DNA from: DHVE2 group archaeon
GTDB lineage: Archaea > Thermoplasmatota > Thermoplasmata > Thermoplasmatales > Aciduliprofundaceae
DNA length: 64,000 bases
Reading direction: 5' to 3'
NCBI GenBank assembly: GCA_027023265.1
Contig: JALVVV010000049.1
Coordinates: 1 to 64,000, forward strand
The notes below the pieces were generated by a model. That model ran no database searches. It saw only the letters and a program-made list of their open reading frames with translations, and was not told where the DNA came from. A program made the position numbers and the translations under genes. Shown here in pieces: positions 17,380 to 27,600 of this stretch (the stretch's first letter is position 1; every line of letters begins with the position of its first letter).

Positions 17380-20300
17380 TCATTCCCAAATCTTTTTGAG
17401 AATCTCCTCTACACCCCTGAATGCAGACACGTCTCCATCCCAGTTTTCCAAAACTTTTCCGTACTTCTCCTCTATATCGTTTAGAATGGAGGATATTTTA
17501 CCTGCAAGTTTCTTGGGTACATCCCTGTTGCTTACAACTGCAAGAAACAGATGCTTGCCCCGGTGAATCTGTATCTTCTTGTTTCCAAAGTCCATGCTCT
17601 TGAGCGATACATCGGTCTCTCCTTTGAAGGCATCTTTCACAAATTCCTGTATGGCAACTAACATGCTGGATAGCACATCCTCATCCATATCAGGTTTCAA
17701 TCTTCTCGTAGAATGGTGTATGAGCAACCCGGAATCAGATATGAGGTACACATCATCTATGATTGCCTGTTTTCCCCGCATGTAGATAAGCGCTGCTAAA
17801 AGTCCTCCAATTATAGGAATAAGTATGAGAAGAATTAAACCAATCGTTTTACCTGCGGTACCTCCGTTTGTTACAGGTACTGTTTTTATTTCAATAACCT
17901 TACTCATCTTGCTTTCTGCACCATCGTTATCCTTAACAATTAGCGTTATCACATACTTTCCCGGTTTCTTGTATTCATGCTCAGCGGTCATGCCATAAAC
18001 AACATGCGAGCCGTCACCAAAGTTCCACATGTAAATCAAAGATGCTTTGTCAGACGGGGTATCATATGAGTGAGAGCCATCAACATAAACCACATTATCC
18101 GTTATATTATACGTAAAATTAGCCACTGGAGGAACGTTCACCACGGTTATCTTCGCAAATCCAAGAGCACCTGAGCCATCACCATCAATCACCATCACCG
18201 CAACAGTATAATTGCCCCGCTCCGGAAAACTTGTGAAAGTATATGGCACCTCGGTAGATTTATCCGCGGTAAAATGGTTATTCACATAGTTAAAATCCCA
18301 TAAATACTCTTTTATACCATCATAAGCAGTGGTTCCATTTGCACTGAGCTCCACCCGTTCGTCTTCTTTGACAACACTTAAACCTACCACTCTAAGAACA
18401 ACTCTTGGTAAGGTATCTTCCACCACAACAGTTATAGCATCGCTTGCCTGGTCACCATCAAGAGCCATCACAAAAACACTTGCTTCATAGCTACCATTTC
18501 TAACGTACATATGGTATATTTTAAGGTGATTTGGAGGATTTGTAATATTCACCTCCTTCCCGTCCCCAAAATAAAGAACCACGTACTTTATCCCATCATA
18601 AGAGGTTATATTTACGTAAAATGTGGTATTCTCCCCCTCCACGGCATTGGTATAAGCAAGAGTAACCGAGGGCTTTACATCTTTAACCACAATTACTCTG
18701 GAGGTACTAACATTGGAGCCATCAGCATCAGTTACATACAAAGTAACAGTGTATGTTCCGTTTTTATTAAAAGCATGGGTGGGATTCTTATCTGTGGAGT
18801 AATTACCATCTCCAAAATCCCAGAAATACGACTTTATTTTATCGTATGACTCAACATGCGCAGTAAAATTAACGCTCTCACCCTCGTAAACCACTTGAGG
18901 GCTGTAAGTGAAGTTCACCGTGGGTTGTGTATCCAGAACAACAAGTTTTTTAGATGAGTTTGCAACAGAACCGTCACTATCTCTCACCTGAAGAGTTACC
19001 GTGTACGTACCGTTCTCCTGAAATGTATAATTTATATCTTCACCATACAAAACATTATCGGAGATGAACCATGTCCAGTTTACCACGGGGTCGTAAGATT
19101 TCCAAGAAGCAGTAAAACTAACCGCTTCACCCTCGTATATTACTTTGGGGGAATACGAGAAATTGCACGTGGGAACTGTGTCCTTTATAAATACCGTCTT
19201 GTTTACATATCCTATGCTCCCATCGCCATCAATTACGGTAAGATTAACGTGATACGTTCCATTCTCCGTATATGTGTAGTTTACCCATGTTGTATTATAA
19301 AAATCCCATATCCCGTCACCGTTCATATCCCATTTGATTTCGTAAACACCATCGTACGCACTTATATTTGCATGAAACGTTGTGTTTTGTCCTTCAACAG
19401 CGTTGTAGTATGTAAAATTAACCACAGGAACTGTATCAAGTACAGTAACATTTTTGGTTGCATTATCACTTAAACCCTCTTTATCCCTAACAACCACCAT
19501 GAATGTATAATTGCCCTGAGTTTTCACAAAGTATGAGAGATTCACACCATATGAAACAAAAGACCACTCACTTCCGTTCTTAACGTACCATGTGTAATTC
19601 AGGGAAGATATATCGGATAAGGTATCCGTGGAATTCTCAGCACTTAGATTCAGGTAATGACCTTCGTAGATTTCCTTAGGTCCAGAGATATTCGCTATGG
19701 GCTTTGTATCTTTCTGGTAGTAAACATCCACCATATCCACTTCTGCAGGTGATGCATCATACATGGGGCCATCCGTTGAAACAACTATGTCATCCTTTCC
19801 ATCACCATTGACATCACCAGAAGCAATATACACTGGATTTGGATCAGTAGCAAAGTAATCGTAATTAAACACACTTCCATCGTTGTAGGCAACTACAACC
19901 ATATTGTAATTTGTCACCGCAGCAAAATCAGGAACACCATCATCGTTGAAATCACCCACAGTAACGCTTCTTACTCTTCCTGTTAAGTTTCCAGAAATAT
20001 ATGAAGTATTCTGAATGGTACCCCCATTTTGAGGGTAAATAGCGTACATGGACTTAAAAGAAGTGTTACTGTTGTAGATTGCAAGAAGGTCATCCCTTCC
20101 ATCACCATTGAAATCCCCCACTGCAACCGCTGCACCATTGTAACCGGAAGGATTTGGTATTACTTCCACAGGAGTAAAATTGCTTACGGTATTCTGCCGA
20201 TATATAGTAATGTTTGTAGAGTACATTACAACAAGTTCTGGATATTGCTCACCCATAACATTAATAAGTGAAAAATCACGGGAAACATTGAATAGTGGAA

Positions 20301-22083
20301 CTCTAACCTGCGGCAGACTATCATTAGAAAAACCAGCTCCTAAAAATATATCAATCTCAGGATTAGTAAGAGAATTAACGAGGATATCGCTTTCACTTTC
20401 ATTGCGCGTGTCACCAAACAGCACCATGTAAGTTGTGTTCATATACGTTCTTAACGTGAGAACATCACCGCTGGAGCTGTATAGAGTTAAATTTCCATCA
20501 TGGAGGTGACTGACAACAATATCGTCGCGATACGCGTTGGATATGTTAGATAGGGCAACAAAACCCGGATTCCCCGGAGTTGCGTTAACTGCAGAGTAGA
20601 ACCTTGGAAATCCGTATCCGTCATTTAGAAAAACTCCTGTTTCGTTCGCCTTAGTTTGAGCAACAACAATATCGTTAAGAGAATCACCGTTTATATCACC
20701 TATTGCAATGCCCATGGGAAGAAGCCCTCCGTACAATGATTCATCCGCAATACCCTTCAGATACCCATCTCGCTGATACAGCACGTAGGGTACGGAGGGA
20801 TAATCGTTCAATCCACCGTAATCGCAAGTTATTAGATCGTCCATTCCGTCACCGTTTATATCTGCCACCTTCATATCTAAAACATTGTATCCTGCAAATA
20901 TGGTTCTGCTAGGAGTACTAATACTTTCTCCGTTAAAATTCCAAGGGCCATCGTAAATTCTCAGGTTCAAAGGAACATCGTGGCCATCCACAAGAACATC
21001 CTTCCTGGCCACTACAATATCAGGATATGCATCAGGATTAAAATTACCAACAGCTATTGCGCTCACTCCGGAATCTCCTGTTATATTCAAAGAAGGCCAC
21101 TTTGGAAGATCACCTCCTCCATTAGAGTTATAAATACTAACATTACCCGTACCTGAATCACCTACAATCAACTCATCTATTCCGTCGTTGTTCAAATCAT
21201 GAGCGCAAATAGTTGTAGCATAATTAACGGGATGTTCGGAATAATCATTTGAGTCAAAATCACCGGATGAATCAGGATAGAATACCAGCACGTCCGTTCT
21301 ATTATTCACCACCGCCGCGATATCTTCTTCGCCCACACTCCTGAAATTACCGGCGGTAATTTTTTCAATGTTCCCATCCACAGAAATTGTCTCATTGGCA
21401 GTCTGATTATCAGTAAAAGGCGAGAAATAGATGTTAATCTTACTTTTAAGGGTGGGGGATAATGTACCATTTACAGAAAATGCAGCTGCTATGTCCTCCT
21501 TTCCATCACCATTGAAATCACCCACCGCAAGTGATGTTATCTCATAATCAACACCGGTTGCTCCAGAAGGCGGTTTTAAAGACATGGTTTTTCCACTTGT
21601 CAAGTTATACAGCTTCACAGTATCCGTTTCAGCAGTAGAAGATGCCGTTGTCACATGAGATGCAACTGCAAGAAGACCATCCACCACCGAAACATCAACC
21701 GGCTCATTTATGCCATCGGAATCGTTGAGAACAAGCGATGGAAAAACGCTGGTGTATGTTCCCCTGTTGAAATACACGAAAATCTTATCATTATCCGTAG
21801 ATGAAAATATTACATCAACCTTTCCGTCACCATTTACATCGCCTACTGCAGTAACATTTACCTTTCCGTTCATTATAAATGGTAGTGCCTGCAAATTATA
21901 TGGAAAACTTCCATTCCAGTCAAGATGGGGAATTGCCCTGACAGTATCAAGGGTTTTAATAGATGACGAAAGGGATTGAATGCTCCTTTTATGCACACTT
22001 TCACCGGCAAAGGAGTTGATAAGAATACCCGCAAATATGCTTAAAATCACCATAATTACGATAACAAATGCGCTCCACTTCAT
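17380..22083 (-). CDS. Giant transmembrane protein: FG-GAP repeats, seven PKD domains, cytoplasmic longin/roadblock-like tail
   Basis: A 1567-residue surface protein. The N-terminal anchor is WSAFVIVIMVILSIFAGILI (residues 3-22). Then come at least ten FG-GAP/VCBS repeats with calcium loops (VGDVNGDGKVDV, VGDFNGDGKEDI, VADINGDGMDDL, VGDFNGDGRDDL), probably one or two beta-propellers, over about residues 50-800. Seven PKD domains follow (WxFGDG-type motifs such as YFWDFGDGNYS and YMWNFGDGS), to about residue 1400. A second helix (IGLILLILIPIIGGLLAALIYM) and a 132-residue cytoplasmic domain close the protein. That domain (VYLISDSGLLIHHS, MLVAIQEFVKDAF, HLFLAVV) resembles longin/roadblock folds. 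I start at 22083, because a TATA box lies 25 bases upstream; the longer frame to 22164 would contain that promoter. Confidence 0.9.
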   Translation of the reverse strand: MKWSAFVIVIMVILSIFAGILINSFAGESVHKRSIQSLSSSIKTLDTVRAIPHLDWNGSFPYNLQALPFIMNGKVNVTAVGDVNGDGKVDVIFSSTDNDKIFVYFNRGTYTSVFPSLVLNDSDGINEPVDVSVVDGLLAVASHVTTASSTAETDTVKLYNLTSGKTMSLKPPSGATGVDYEITSLAVGDFNGDGKEDIAAAFSVNGTLSPTLKSKINIYFSPFTDNQTANETISVDGNIEKITAGNFRSVGEEDIAAVVNNRTDVLVFYPDSSGDFDSNDYSEHPVNYATTICAHDLNNDGIDELIVGDSGTGNVSIYNSNGGGDLPKWPSLNITGDSGVSAIAVGNFNPDAYPDIVVARKDVLVDGHDVPLNLRIYDGPWNFNGESISTPSRTIFAGYNVLDMKVADINGDGMDDLITCDYGGLNDYPSVPYVLYQRDGYLKGIADESLYGGLLPMGIAIGDINGDSLNDIVVAQTKANETGVFLNDGYGFPRFYSAVNATPGNPGFVALSNISNAYRDDIVVSHLHDGNLTLYSSSGDVLTLRTYMNTTYMVLFGDTRNESESDILVNSLTNPEIDIFLGAGFSNDSLPQVRVPLFNVSRDFSLINVMGEQYPELVVMYSTNITIYRQNTVSNFTPVEVIPNPSGYNGAAVAVGDFNGDGRDDLLAIYNSNTSFKSMYAIYPQNGGTIQNTSYISGNLTGRVRSVTVGDFNDDGVPDFAAVTNYNMVVVAYNDGSVFNYDYFATDPNPVYIASGDVNGDGKDDIVVSTDGPMYDASPAEVDMVDVYYQKDTKPIANISGPKEIYEGHYLNLSAENSTDTLSDISSLNYTWYVKNGSEWSFVSYGVNLSYFVKTQGNYTFMVVVRDKEGLSDNATKNVTVLDTVPVVNFTYYNAVEGQNTTFHANISAYDGVYEIKWDMNGDGIWDFYNTTWVNYTYTENGTYHVNLTVIDGDGSIGYVNKTVFIKDTVPTCNFSYSPKVIYEGEAVSFTASWKSYDPVVNWTWFISDNVLYGEDINYTFQENGTYTVTLQVRDSDGSVANSSKKLVVLDTQPTVNFTYSPQVVYEGESVNFTAHVESYDKIKSYFWDFGDGNYSTDKNPTHAFNKNGTYTVTLYVTDADGSNVSTSRVIVVKDVKPSVTLAYTNAVEGENTTFYVNITSYDGIKYVVLYFGDGKEVNITNPPNHLKIYHMYVRNGSYEASVFVMALDGDQASDAITVVVEDTLPRVVLRVVGLSVVKEDERVELSANGTTAYDGIKEYLWDFNYVNNHFTADKSTEVPYTFTSFPERGNYTVAVMVIDGDGSGALGFAKITVVNVPPVANFTYNITDNVVYVDGSHSYDTPSDKASLIYMWNFGDGSHVVYGMTAEHEYKKPGKYVITLIVKDNDGAESKMSKVIEIKTVPVTNGGTAGKTIGLILLILIPIIGGLLAALIYMRGKQAIIDDVYLISDSGLLIHHSTRRLKPDMDEDVLSSMLVAIQEFVKDAFKGETDVSLKSMDFGNKKIQIHRGKHLFLAVVSNRDVPKKLAGKISSILNDIEEKYGKVLENWDGDVSAFRGVEEILKKIWE

Positions 22084-22103
22084 AAGATACAATGTACAAT
22101 TTA

Positions 22104-22113
22104 CTATATAAGA
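22104..22113 (-). promoter_or_regulatory. TATA box of the PKD/FG-GAP gene
   Basis: On the minus strand the sequence reads tcttatatag, centred about 25 bases before the ATG at 22083. This is the standard archaeal spacing for a leaderless transcript and is the main reason for rejecting the upstream start at 22164. Confidence 0.6.
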
Positions 22114-22194
22114 TTTGAGGAGATATTCTTTACAATCCTGCATCAAAATACGAAGATTTTTCAAAGATAATTTTATAATAAAGGTTATTTAAGG

Positions 22195-22227
22195 TACATG
22201 TTAGTAGCGTACATGCATACATGTTAG
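22195..22227. repeat. Short TACATG repeats between PKD gene and tRNA-Ser
   Basis: The decamer tacatgttag occurs twice (22195-22204 and 22218-22227), with a third tacatg (22210-22215) between them inside the palindromic gtacatgcatac. The cluster lies about 90 bases upstream of the PKD-gene TATA box and 40-70 bases upstream of tRNA-Ser. It could be a regulator binding site for the divergent PKD gene. No function is proven. Confidence 0.35.
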
Positions 22228-22265
22228 AGAAAAATTTAAAATAATCACGTGCTATGCCTGACAGG

Positions 22266-22352
22266 GCCGAGGTAGCCTAGCCAGGCAAGGCGGTGGATTC
22301 GAGATCCACTGTCCGCGAGGACTCGGGAGTTCGAATCTCCCCCTCGGCGCCA
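22266..22352 (+). tRNA. tRNA-Ser (CGA)
   Basis: A complete class II tRNA. Acceptor stem gccgagg/cctcggc, D arm, anticodon stem gtgga/tccac with loop ttcgaga (anticodon CGA, reading UCG), a long variable arm, T arm gggag-ttcgaat-ctccc, discriminator G and an encoded CCA at 22350-22352. A box A-like aatttaaaat lies about 30 bases upstream. Confidence 0.96.
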
Positions 22353-22437
22353 CTTTGATTTTGCATCCTATGTACAAAGTAATTCAATTGGTGACAAGAT
22401 AGCAAGTACTCTAACGATTATAAAACCCTAATAAAAG

Positions 22438-22522
22438 TGCGGGGGGTGGGATTTGAACCCACGAATCCCTTCGGAACCGGATCTTAAGTCCGGCCCCTTT
22501 GGCCATGCTCGGGAACCCCCGC
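22438..22522 (-). tRNA. tRNA-Leu (TAA)
   Basis: A class II tRNA on the minus strand. Acceptor gcggggg/cccccgc, anticodon stem ccgga/tccgg with loop cttaaga (anticodon UAA), long variable arm, T arm gtggg-ttcaaat-cccac and discriminator A. CCA is not encoded. A TATA box (ttatatatt) lies about 28 bases upstream on its strand. Confidence 0.96.
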
Positions 22523-22668
22523 TCTTGTATGCTAAATTCAAATGAATATATAACCTTTCGCAGAGATTTATTTAAAATAAATTGATCGCAATGAAAAACA
22601 CAATTAATTTGATTTTTTGAATCAGAAAATAGATAGCAATTTAAAGTAGTTTTTAAATACGGGTATTC

Positions 22669-22932
22669 GTGGTTGTAAAATCAAAGGTAGGAAGGAGAAG
22701 GTACATAATTGCGGAAAAGAACGAGAAAATAAAAGAAGCTATGAAAGATATAAGGGAGATAGACATGCAAGCAAGGGTAATAGGCACTTTTCAAGGATAC
22801 ACAGTAATAAGATGCAGACATTGGTACAAAGACAATGTTATAAATATACTAAATGAGCACGGTATAAAAACATACAGAACCACGGGCACAATAAAAAGCG
22901 CAAAAAAGCATATAGAAAAATTTAGAGCTTAA
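22669..22932 (+). CDS. rnp2: RNase P protein component 2 (Pop5/Rpp14-like)
   Basis: A short (87-residue) basic protein. It begins KSKVGRRRYIIAE, resembling the REKxRYI start of archaeal Pop5, and ends with the family pattern G-x-I-R-C-R (YTVIRCRHWYKD), then GIKTYRTTGTIKSAKKH, matching the Rpp14/Pop5 GxxTxxxSGTIxxAxxK motif. Archaeal Pop5 is usually 110-130 residues, so this is a small version. It would bind the RNase P RNA catalytic domain in pre-tRNA 5' processing. The start is GTG at 22669 with a TATA-like tttttaaatac about 20 bases upstream. It overlaps the convergent GGGPS gene by 11 bases. Confidence 0.7.
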   Translation: MVVKSKVGRRRYIIAEKNEKIKEAMKDIREIDMQARVIGTFQGYTVIRCRHWYKDNVINILNEHGIKTYRTTGTIKSAKKHIEKFRA

Positions 22933-23659
22933 TTGCATTTATCAATTCTGAAAGTTTTGATTCTATATCCCTCTCTATCTCAACGATAGTCCCCGTCACG
23001 ATAATATCCGCACCCGCTTTAGCTATCCCCCTGGCTTTTTCTGGAGTTCTAATACCTCCACCAACTACCAAAGGTACGGATATCTCCTTTCTCACAGCAG
23101 ATATCATATCCGCAGGTACAGGTTCGGGTGCACCGCTTCCTGCCTCCAGATATACCATTCTCATACCAAGGTACTGTGCCGCGAGAGAATATGCAACGGC
23201 CAGCTCCGGGTTTTTGCGAGGTATGGGTACTGCTTTTCCAACCCTGCCAACAGTCATTCCCGGCTCTACTATTATATACCCCATAGGGATAGGCTCAAGT
23301 CCCAATTTCTTGACGTAAATAGCACCTTTAACCTGCTGCCCGATTATCATGTCCACATCCCTGGAGTTTAGCAGGCTCATGAAATACAAAGCATCAGCAT
23401 AGGGAGAAAGAACATGAGCAGAGTTGGGAAATATAATTACAGGAATGCTCACAACTTTTTTAATTTCCCTGATCGTGTTGTCCATCAACTCCTTCGTTAT
23501 GCCCGTTGAGCCCCCGATCATTATAGCATCTGTTCCTGCATTTTTTGCGGCTTTTGCAATCTCTCCAGCAGTCTCGGGAGTCTGGTCATCCGGGTCTATT
23601 AAAGTCATATGCATCTTCTCGTTCTTCACGCGTTGTTCAATATACTCCATAACCTTCAT
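22922..23659 (-). CDS. Geranylgeranylglyceryl phosphate synthase
   Basis: It forms the first ether bond of archaeal lipids, joining geranylgeranyl-PP to sn-glycerol-1-phosphate. A 245-residue PcrB/GGGPS TIM barrel with TLIDPDDQTPE, AIMIGGSTGI, IIFPNSAHVLS, the substrate loop YLEAGSGAPEPVP and the phosphate-binding VGGGIRTPEKA. The start overlaps the stop of the upstream UbiA-type gene by four bases (ATGA), so the two lipid enzymes acting in sequence are translationally coupled. Confidence 0.96.
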   Translation of the reverse strand: MKVMEYIEQRVKNEKMHMTLIDPDDQTPETAGEIAKAAKNAGTDAIMIGGSTGITKELMDNTIREIKKVVSIPVIIFPNSAHVLSPYADALYFMSLLNSRDVDMIIGQQVKGAIYVKKLGLEPIPMGYIIVEPGMTVGRVGKAVPIPRKNPELAVAYSLAAQYLGMRMVYLEAGSGAPEPVPADMISAVRKEISVPLVVGGGIRTPEKARGIAKAGADIIVTGTIVEIERDIESKLSELINAIKL

Positions 23660-24471
23660 GTCAATCCACCTACCAGATACGCAATTAAACCTGCAAGCAT
23701 AGCATACTTGACATATTTCTGCCCGCCATGTGGGTCCCGGAATTGAATGTATGCTGCATATATAAAAATTCCGTCAGAGAACAGAACGGCCAAAATATAG
23801 TATATTGAGAAACCAAATAAAAGATACGGCAATGGGCTAATTAGCACAGACACATACAAGAAAGACAAAGCTAAAAGAGAAGCTTTTTTCCTCCCTATTT
23901 TCTTAGGAAGAGTTCGCCTATTGATATCCCCCGCCATATCCTCTACATCCTTTATAATTTCTCTGCCAAGATTTGCAAAAAAGGCCATTGTAGCAAAGGT
24001 GAGCATCAAAGGCAAATTACCAAATAACACGCCACCGTACACAAATAGCATTCCAACAAGAAGACTAACGGCAATGTTACCCGCAAGACCCTCGTACTTC
24101 AATGAGGATTCGTATATGAGAAGCATGAAAACAGCATAAGACGCAACGAGCAAAGCACATGTTGATATAAAATAAGATGATAGAATGCCTCCTGAGAACA
24201 GGAACGCAGAGTAAATAACAGCAGCTTGCGGCTTTATTTTCCCAGAGGGTATGGGTCTTTCAGGGTGGTTTATTTTATCCACTTCCCTGTCGTAATAATC
24301 ATTTATGACATTACCCCCCGCAGTTATCAAAAAAACAGTAAGCATTCCCAGAGTAAGCTGCAGCAAATAAGAGGTGATTCCGTATCCCACAGAAATTATA
24401 CCCACAAGTAAAACAGCCACAACGGACATTACGCAATTTCCCACGCGAATTATCTTAATGTACGGATTCAC
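23656..24471 (-). CDS. Digeranylgeranylglyceryl phosphate synthase (UbiA family)
   Basis: It adds the second geranylgeranyl chain to GGGP. A 271-residue integral membrane prenyltransferase with 8-9 helices. The first aspartate-rich motif is NVINDYYDREVDKINHPERPIPSGKI; the second lies in EIIKDVEDMAGDINRRTLPKKIG. It is the first gene of a two-gene ether-lipid unit with GGGP synthase. The start ATG at 24471 gives the usual short N-terminus before helix 1. Confidence 0.94.
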   Translation of the reverse strand: MNPYIKIIRVGNCVMSVVAVLLVGIISVGYGITSYLLQLTLGMLTVFLITAGGNVINDYYDREVDKINHPERPIPSGKIKPQAAVIYSAFLFSGGILSSYFISTCALLVASYAVFMLLIYESSLKYEGLAGNIAVSLLVGMLFVYGGVLFGNLPLMLTFATMAFFANLGREIIKDVEDMAGDINRRTLPKKIGRKKASLLALSFLYVSVLISPLPYLLFGFSIYYILAVLFSDGIFIYAAYIQFRDPHGGQKYVKYAMLAGLIAYLVGGLT

Positions 24472-24617
24472 CGCACCTACATATTAACCATGGATATAAC
24501 CATTATTCTAAATTCCCTGAATAATTAGAGATTCTACCTACAACTCTTCAAAATTAAAAGAGCAAAATTTTGCGAAATTAAGCGATAGATATATATTATT
24601 GAAGCAAGTTTAGGGTA

Positions 24618-27600
24618 ATGATTAGTATGAGTGGGCAAATATTCACGTATCCCATTGAAAACAAAGTGACAAGGGAAGTAATAGATGAACTTGTTCATTA
24701 CTCCACATATAAAAGATTCAAAAGGATATTGGGGGAAGACGTAAATATAAATGTGGTTACATACGGGCTTAGAGATGAGGATTACGAGGCAATAAAAAAA
24801 ATAGATGGAGAGTTCAACATAATAAAAGCGGAAGAGTATATAGGTGAGCTTGACAATTTGATAGAAGAGTTGTACAACAATGGAAAATTGCGAATTGTCA
24901 CCAGAAAAAGTTATTACTGCAGGAGGTGCAACGCTCACTACTCAAAAGATGAAGTTAAAGAGGAGGAAATAGATGAGGTCTACAACATCGTAAGAGTTCG
25001 AATTGGACGCAGGTTGTACTTTATAGATAAAATAAAGAAGGGATATGATCCCGTTGGATTGGCCATAAGCGACAATGAGGATTTAATATATGTGGAAATG
25101 GGCAATGAGACCTGGATTGCTCCAACAGACATGAAAGATGTGCTGATAAACAAAATAGAAGTGCCAGAGCAGGAGATTAAGACTGGAAAGTTTAGAGATA
25201 TAACGAGAGACACCAAAATTGTAAAATACGTTGCCGTGGGAAACTATCACACGGGGTATCTCACGAAAAGAGATGTGGACGAATACAACCTAAAAAAGAG
25301 GATTTCTTCGTATTCCGTCATATACTCCGTCACGTTCAAGGTAAAGAGATTGGTATGTCCCAAGTGTGGGGATGTATTAAAGGAGGAGGAAATACCCAAG
25401 CTGTACCTAAAAGATGAAAAGATAAGCATTGAAATTTCATCCGACAGCGGAGCGTACCGGATGCCCATACTGTACTGCAACTCATGCGGCCACTTTGAGT
25501 ACGGAGACGAGCAGGTCAAAAACTGTCCAATGTGTGGAAATGTCATGGAGAGACCATTCTTTTACAGCCCATCATTCATTACAGTAGGCGCGTATTACAG
25601 TATGGGTAGTGGAGAAGGCGTAGCATTTCTTCATGAGAAAAGGCAAAAATATAGAATTATTAACGAATTCTTAAAAGCAAATAACAAGAAGATTTCCGAT
25701 TCAACATACATAATTCGCAGCAAATATCCAGAAGAGGATATTGAACAGGTACTCTACCTGCTCAAAAACAGGGGGCTCGTAGGAGACAACGCCAACAAAA
25801 TTAGAAAACTAAAAAACGTATTAGAAAATCTCAAAAAATACATAGAAATATACGGGAAATCCGAACCAAGAGACATAATTGATAACTGGATACTATACAG
25901 AACAGAACAGGTAAAAAAGGGTTTTATTTCCAGAGCAAATAACGGAAACTTCAAAGATGCTTTTCACTTACTTTATAATTTTGCCGTGAAAGACATTTCC
26001 AGATTTTACGTAAGCATGAGAAGAAAAGAATCCATTTTAGAAGAGCCAATATTAGACGCACTTAGAATGTTTTTGGTATTTGACCAGGAATTTAGCGAAG
26101 AATACCTATCTAAAATGAATGCTGAGACAATAAAAATTGAAACGGCAGAGGTTTTGGAAGTAAAGGGAATGGAAATCGTTAGAACCATCATCAGAAAAAT
26201 TATGAAATTCAGGAAGGAAAGGGGAATCCCCCGGAGAGAACCCTTAAAAAAGGTGGTATTTGTATCGGAAAAAGCAGATACGTTAAAAGAGTTCTCGGAC
26301 ATAATCATGAGATTTACAAACGTGCTCGTGTTTTACCCCACTGAAAAATGGGAAGAAATGGACGTTATCATCGAGCCAGATGTTGAAGCAATTAACAGAA
26401 TGTACCGTTCATGGGCCCCAAAAATAGCGTATTTGCTAAAACGCAAAAATATAAAAGATGTTATGAACGCCCTGAATGTGGGTGGCTATACCATGGGAAT
26501 AGAGGGGTTCGTGGTGCGCATAACCCCTGACATGGTTAAATTCATAGAGAAAGTTCCCAAAGGATACGTGAAAATAGAATCAAAGTACGGTGACTTGTAC
26601 ATTAACACCGAGAGGGATATAACCACCATGCGTATAAGAATGGTAAACGAGGTTATAAGGCGCATAAACTACATGCGCAAAGACATAGACATGGATTACG
26701 ACGATGTCATAGATGTCAGCATATCCTCTGACAATTACATACTCCGCATTTTAAAAGGATACACTGATGAAATAAAAGAGAGAACCAGAGCGAGAAACGT
26801 GGATTTTGAATACATTGAATACGCTTACGTTATAGAGTGGCCAATAATGGATTTTGACGTGATTATAGGAATAAATCCTCTTTTCAAAAAGTGGGTCATA
26901 AAGGCATTTATGAGCATTCCGGGAATTGCAGAGAACAAAGCAGAAACGCTGTTCCAAATGGGATACGGAAGCGTTTACGAGTTGATGCAAGCATCACCAA
27001 CGGACCTGGCTGAGATACCAGGTTTCTCAATGAGCTTTGCCAACAAAATAAAAGAGTACCTGTTTTCCACGGCATTCAAACCAAAAAAAGAGAATGGAAA
27101 AGAAGTGTGCCCGTTCTGCGGCACCGAGCTGAGCGAAGACGACGATTTTTGTCCACATTGCGGCGCTCCAATAAGAGTAGAGATGGAAAAGAAAGAGGGA
27201 ATTTCAGAAGGTAAAATTTACCTTGCCTGGGGTGATTTCTCCAAGGTTGCCTCAATAGTAACATCCTCGTACAAGGACGAAAAGAAAGTTCTGATAACCA
27301 AGGAGGACCCGGACACAGTGAAAAAAGAGTACAACCTGAAAAATACATCGGTTATATGGATATCATACGTGCCTATGGGAAAGAATATCAAACCAAAGGA
27401 CCTCGAAAGCCTGAAAGCTGCAATAATTAAGAGCTTGGAAAAAGGTGCAAAAATAGTAATGTGGGATGCATTTGACTTCATGGTGGCAATAAACGGTTTT
27501 GATACTATAAACGACTTCATAAAGGAGCTCAAAGAAGAAATAAAGAATGCGAACGCAATAATGCTGTTTAACGTGGAAGAATTAGAAGATGATAAAGAAA

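Noticed and set aside
22084-22164. 27-residue extension of the PKD/FG-GAP protein
   Set aside because: It contains the TATA box that fits the start at 22083, and it would place 27 odd residues before the signal anchor.
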